Assembly: GCA_945949035.1 (NCBI GenBank)
Contig: CAMFDH010000085.1
Span: forward strand, 1 to 6,101
Reading direction: 5' to 3'
From: an uncultured Actinomyces sp.
GTDB taxonomy: Bacteria > Actinomycetota > Actinomycetes > Actinomycetales > Actinomycetaceae
DNA: 6,101 nucleotides
Positions within the stretch are counted from its first letter, which is position 1; each line of letters starts with the position of its first letter. Shown here in pieces: positions 5,687-6,101 of the stretch. The notes beneath the pieces are model-generated. The model made no database searches. It saw only the letters and a program-made list of their open reading frames with translations, and was not told the DNA's origin. The position numbers and the translations under genes were made by a program.

Positions 5687-6101
5687 GTTGCCGAATCTGT
5701 GACCAGCTCGTGGGAGGCGCCACCCTCAATCTCGAGGTCCTCAACGTTCCTGAGGCGACGCTCCACGGCGCGGGTTCTGCGTCCCGCCTCTTCAACCGTG
5801 TTTTGAGCAGTCTGCAGCTGCTTCCCCAGCTTCTCCCAGACCTGGCCGTACTTGACGAACTCTGCCTTGGCGGCCGCGAGAACCTGCCACACCTCAGAGG
5901 AACGCTTTTCGATAGCCAGGGTCTTGAAGCCCATCTGCAGACTGTTGAGCAATGACATCAAAGTGGTGGGGCCAGTGATGATGATTCGCTTGTTACGCTG
6001 CAGGTCAGCGGCGAAGCCGGGCATCCGAATGGCCTCTGCAAACAGACCCTCAGTGGGTAGATACATGATTGCGAAGTCAGTGGAGTGGGGGACAGCAATG
6101 T
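5665..6101 (-). CDS. rmuC: RmuC family DNA recombination protein (partial, C-terminal 144 residues)
   Basis: The frame enters from the right edge and ends at TGA 5667-5665; the start codon and N-terminal half (normally a membrane anchor and long coiled coil) lie outside the window. The internal ATG at 6066 is not the start, because matching sequence (AVPHSTDFAI) continues upstream to the edge. Family hallmarks are STDFAIMYLPTEGLFAEA, ITGPTTLMSLLNSLQMGFKT and LAIEKRSSEVWQVL, followed by a helical RTRAVERRLRNVEDLE segment. RmuC carries a predicted nuclease-like fold and in E. coli limits inversions at short inverted repeats; its biochemical activity is poorly defined. The last residues after VEDLE are poorly conserved in the family. 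It is followed on the same strand by trpB2, with a strong stem-loop over its stop codon. Confidence 0.95.
   Translation of the reverse strand, partial: IAVPHSTDFAIMYLPTEGLFAEAIRMPGFAADLQRNKRIIITGPTTLMSLLNSLQMGFKTLAIEKRSSEVWQVLAAAKAEFVKYGQVWEKLGKQLQTAQNTVEEAGRRTRAVERRLRNVEDLEIEGGASHELVTDSATGLPSLS

Overview
The window looks like chromosomal DNA from a moderately high-GC actinobacterium. The evidence is the GC-rich coding sequence, a TANNNT box six bases ahead of a start codon with no ribosome binding site (leaderless genes) at two loci, a PIF1-type helicase carrying an exonuclease-like region and a BRCT domain, and a KHGI-type small protein of a kind common in actinobacteria. I cannot name the genus. 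No rRNA, tRNA, CRISPR array or insertion sequence is visible, and the window is gene-dense: the longest non-coding stretch is about 157 bases.

Layout from left to right: (1) the N-terminal part of a small minus-strand protein (1-186) that resembles BrnT-like/toxin-like proteins and runs off the left edge; (2) a 157-base gap holding its putative leaderless promoter, two inverted repeats and a possible terminator; (3) a minus-strand Sir2-family deacylase (344-1201); (4) a 145-base divergent promoter region; (5) a plus-strand PIF1/RecD-like helicase with a degenerate DEDDh exonuclease region and a C-terminal BRCT domain (1347-3647); (6) 45 bases downstream, a plus-strand Nudix hydrolase with a clear Shine-Dalgarno sequence (3693-4244), probably co-transcribed with the helicase; (7) converging on it with only 14 bases between stop codons, a minus-strand TrpB2-type tryptophan synthase beta chain (4259-5608); (8) the C-terminal part of minus-strand rmuC (5665-6101), which enters from the right edge and is separated from trpB2 by a strong stem-loop overlapping its stop codon.

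The helicase and RmuC are DNA-maintenance proteins. The sirtuin and Nudix protein both belong to families that handle NAD-derived or nucleoside-diphosphate compounds, but nothing in the sequence ties them into one pathway. The content is mostly ordinary. The points most worth a second look are the loss of all recognisable catalytic residues in the exonuclease-like part of the helicase, a missing zinc-ligand cysteine in the sirtuin, the two-state stem-loop between rmuC and trpB2, and the inverted repeat overlapping the promoter of the small left-edge gene. I saw no convincing new defence or mobile system.
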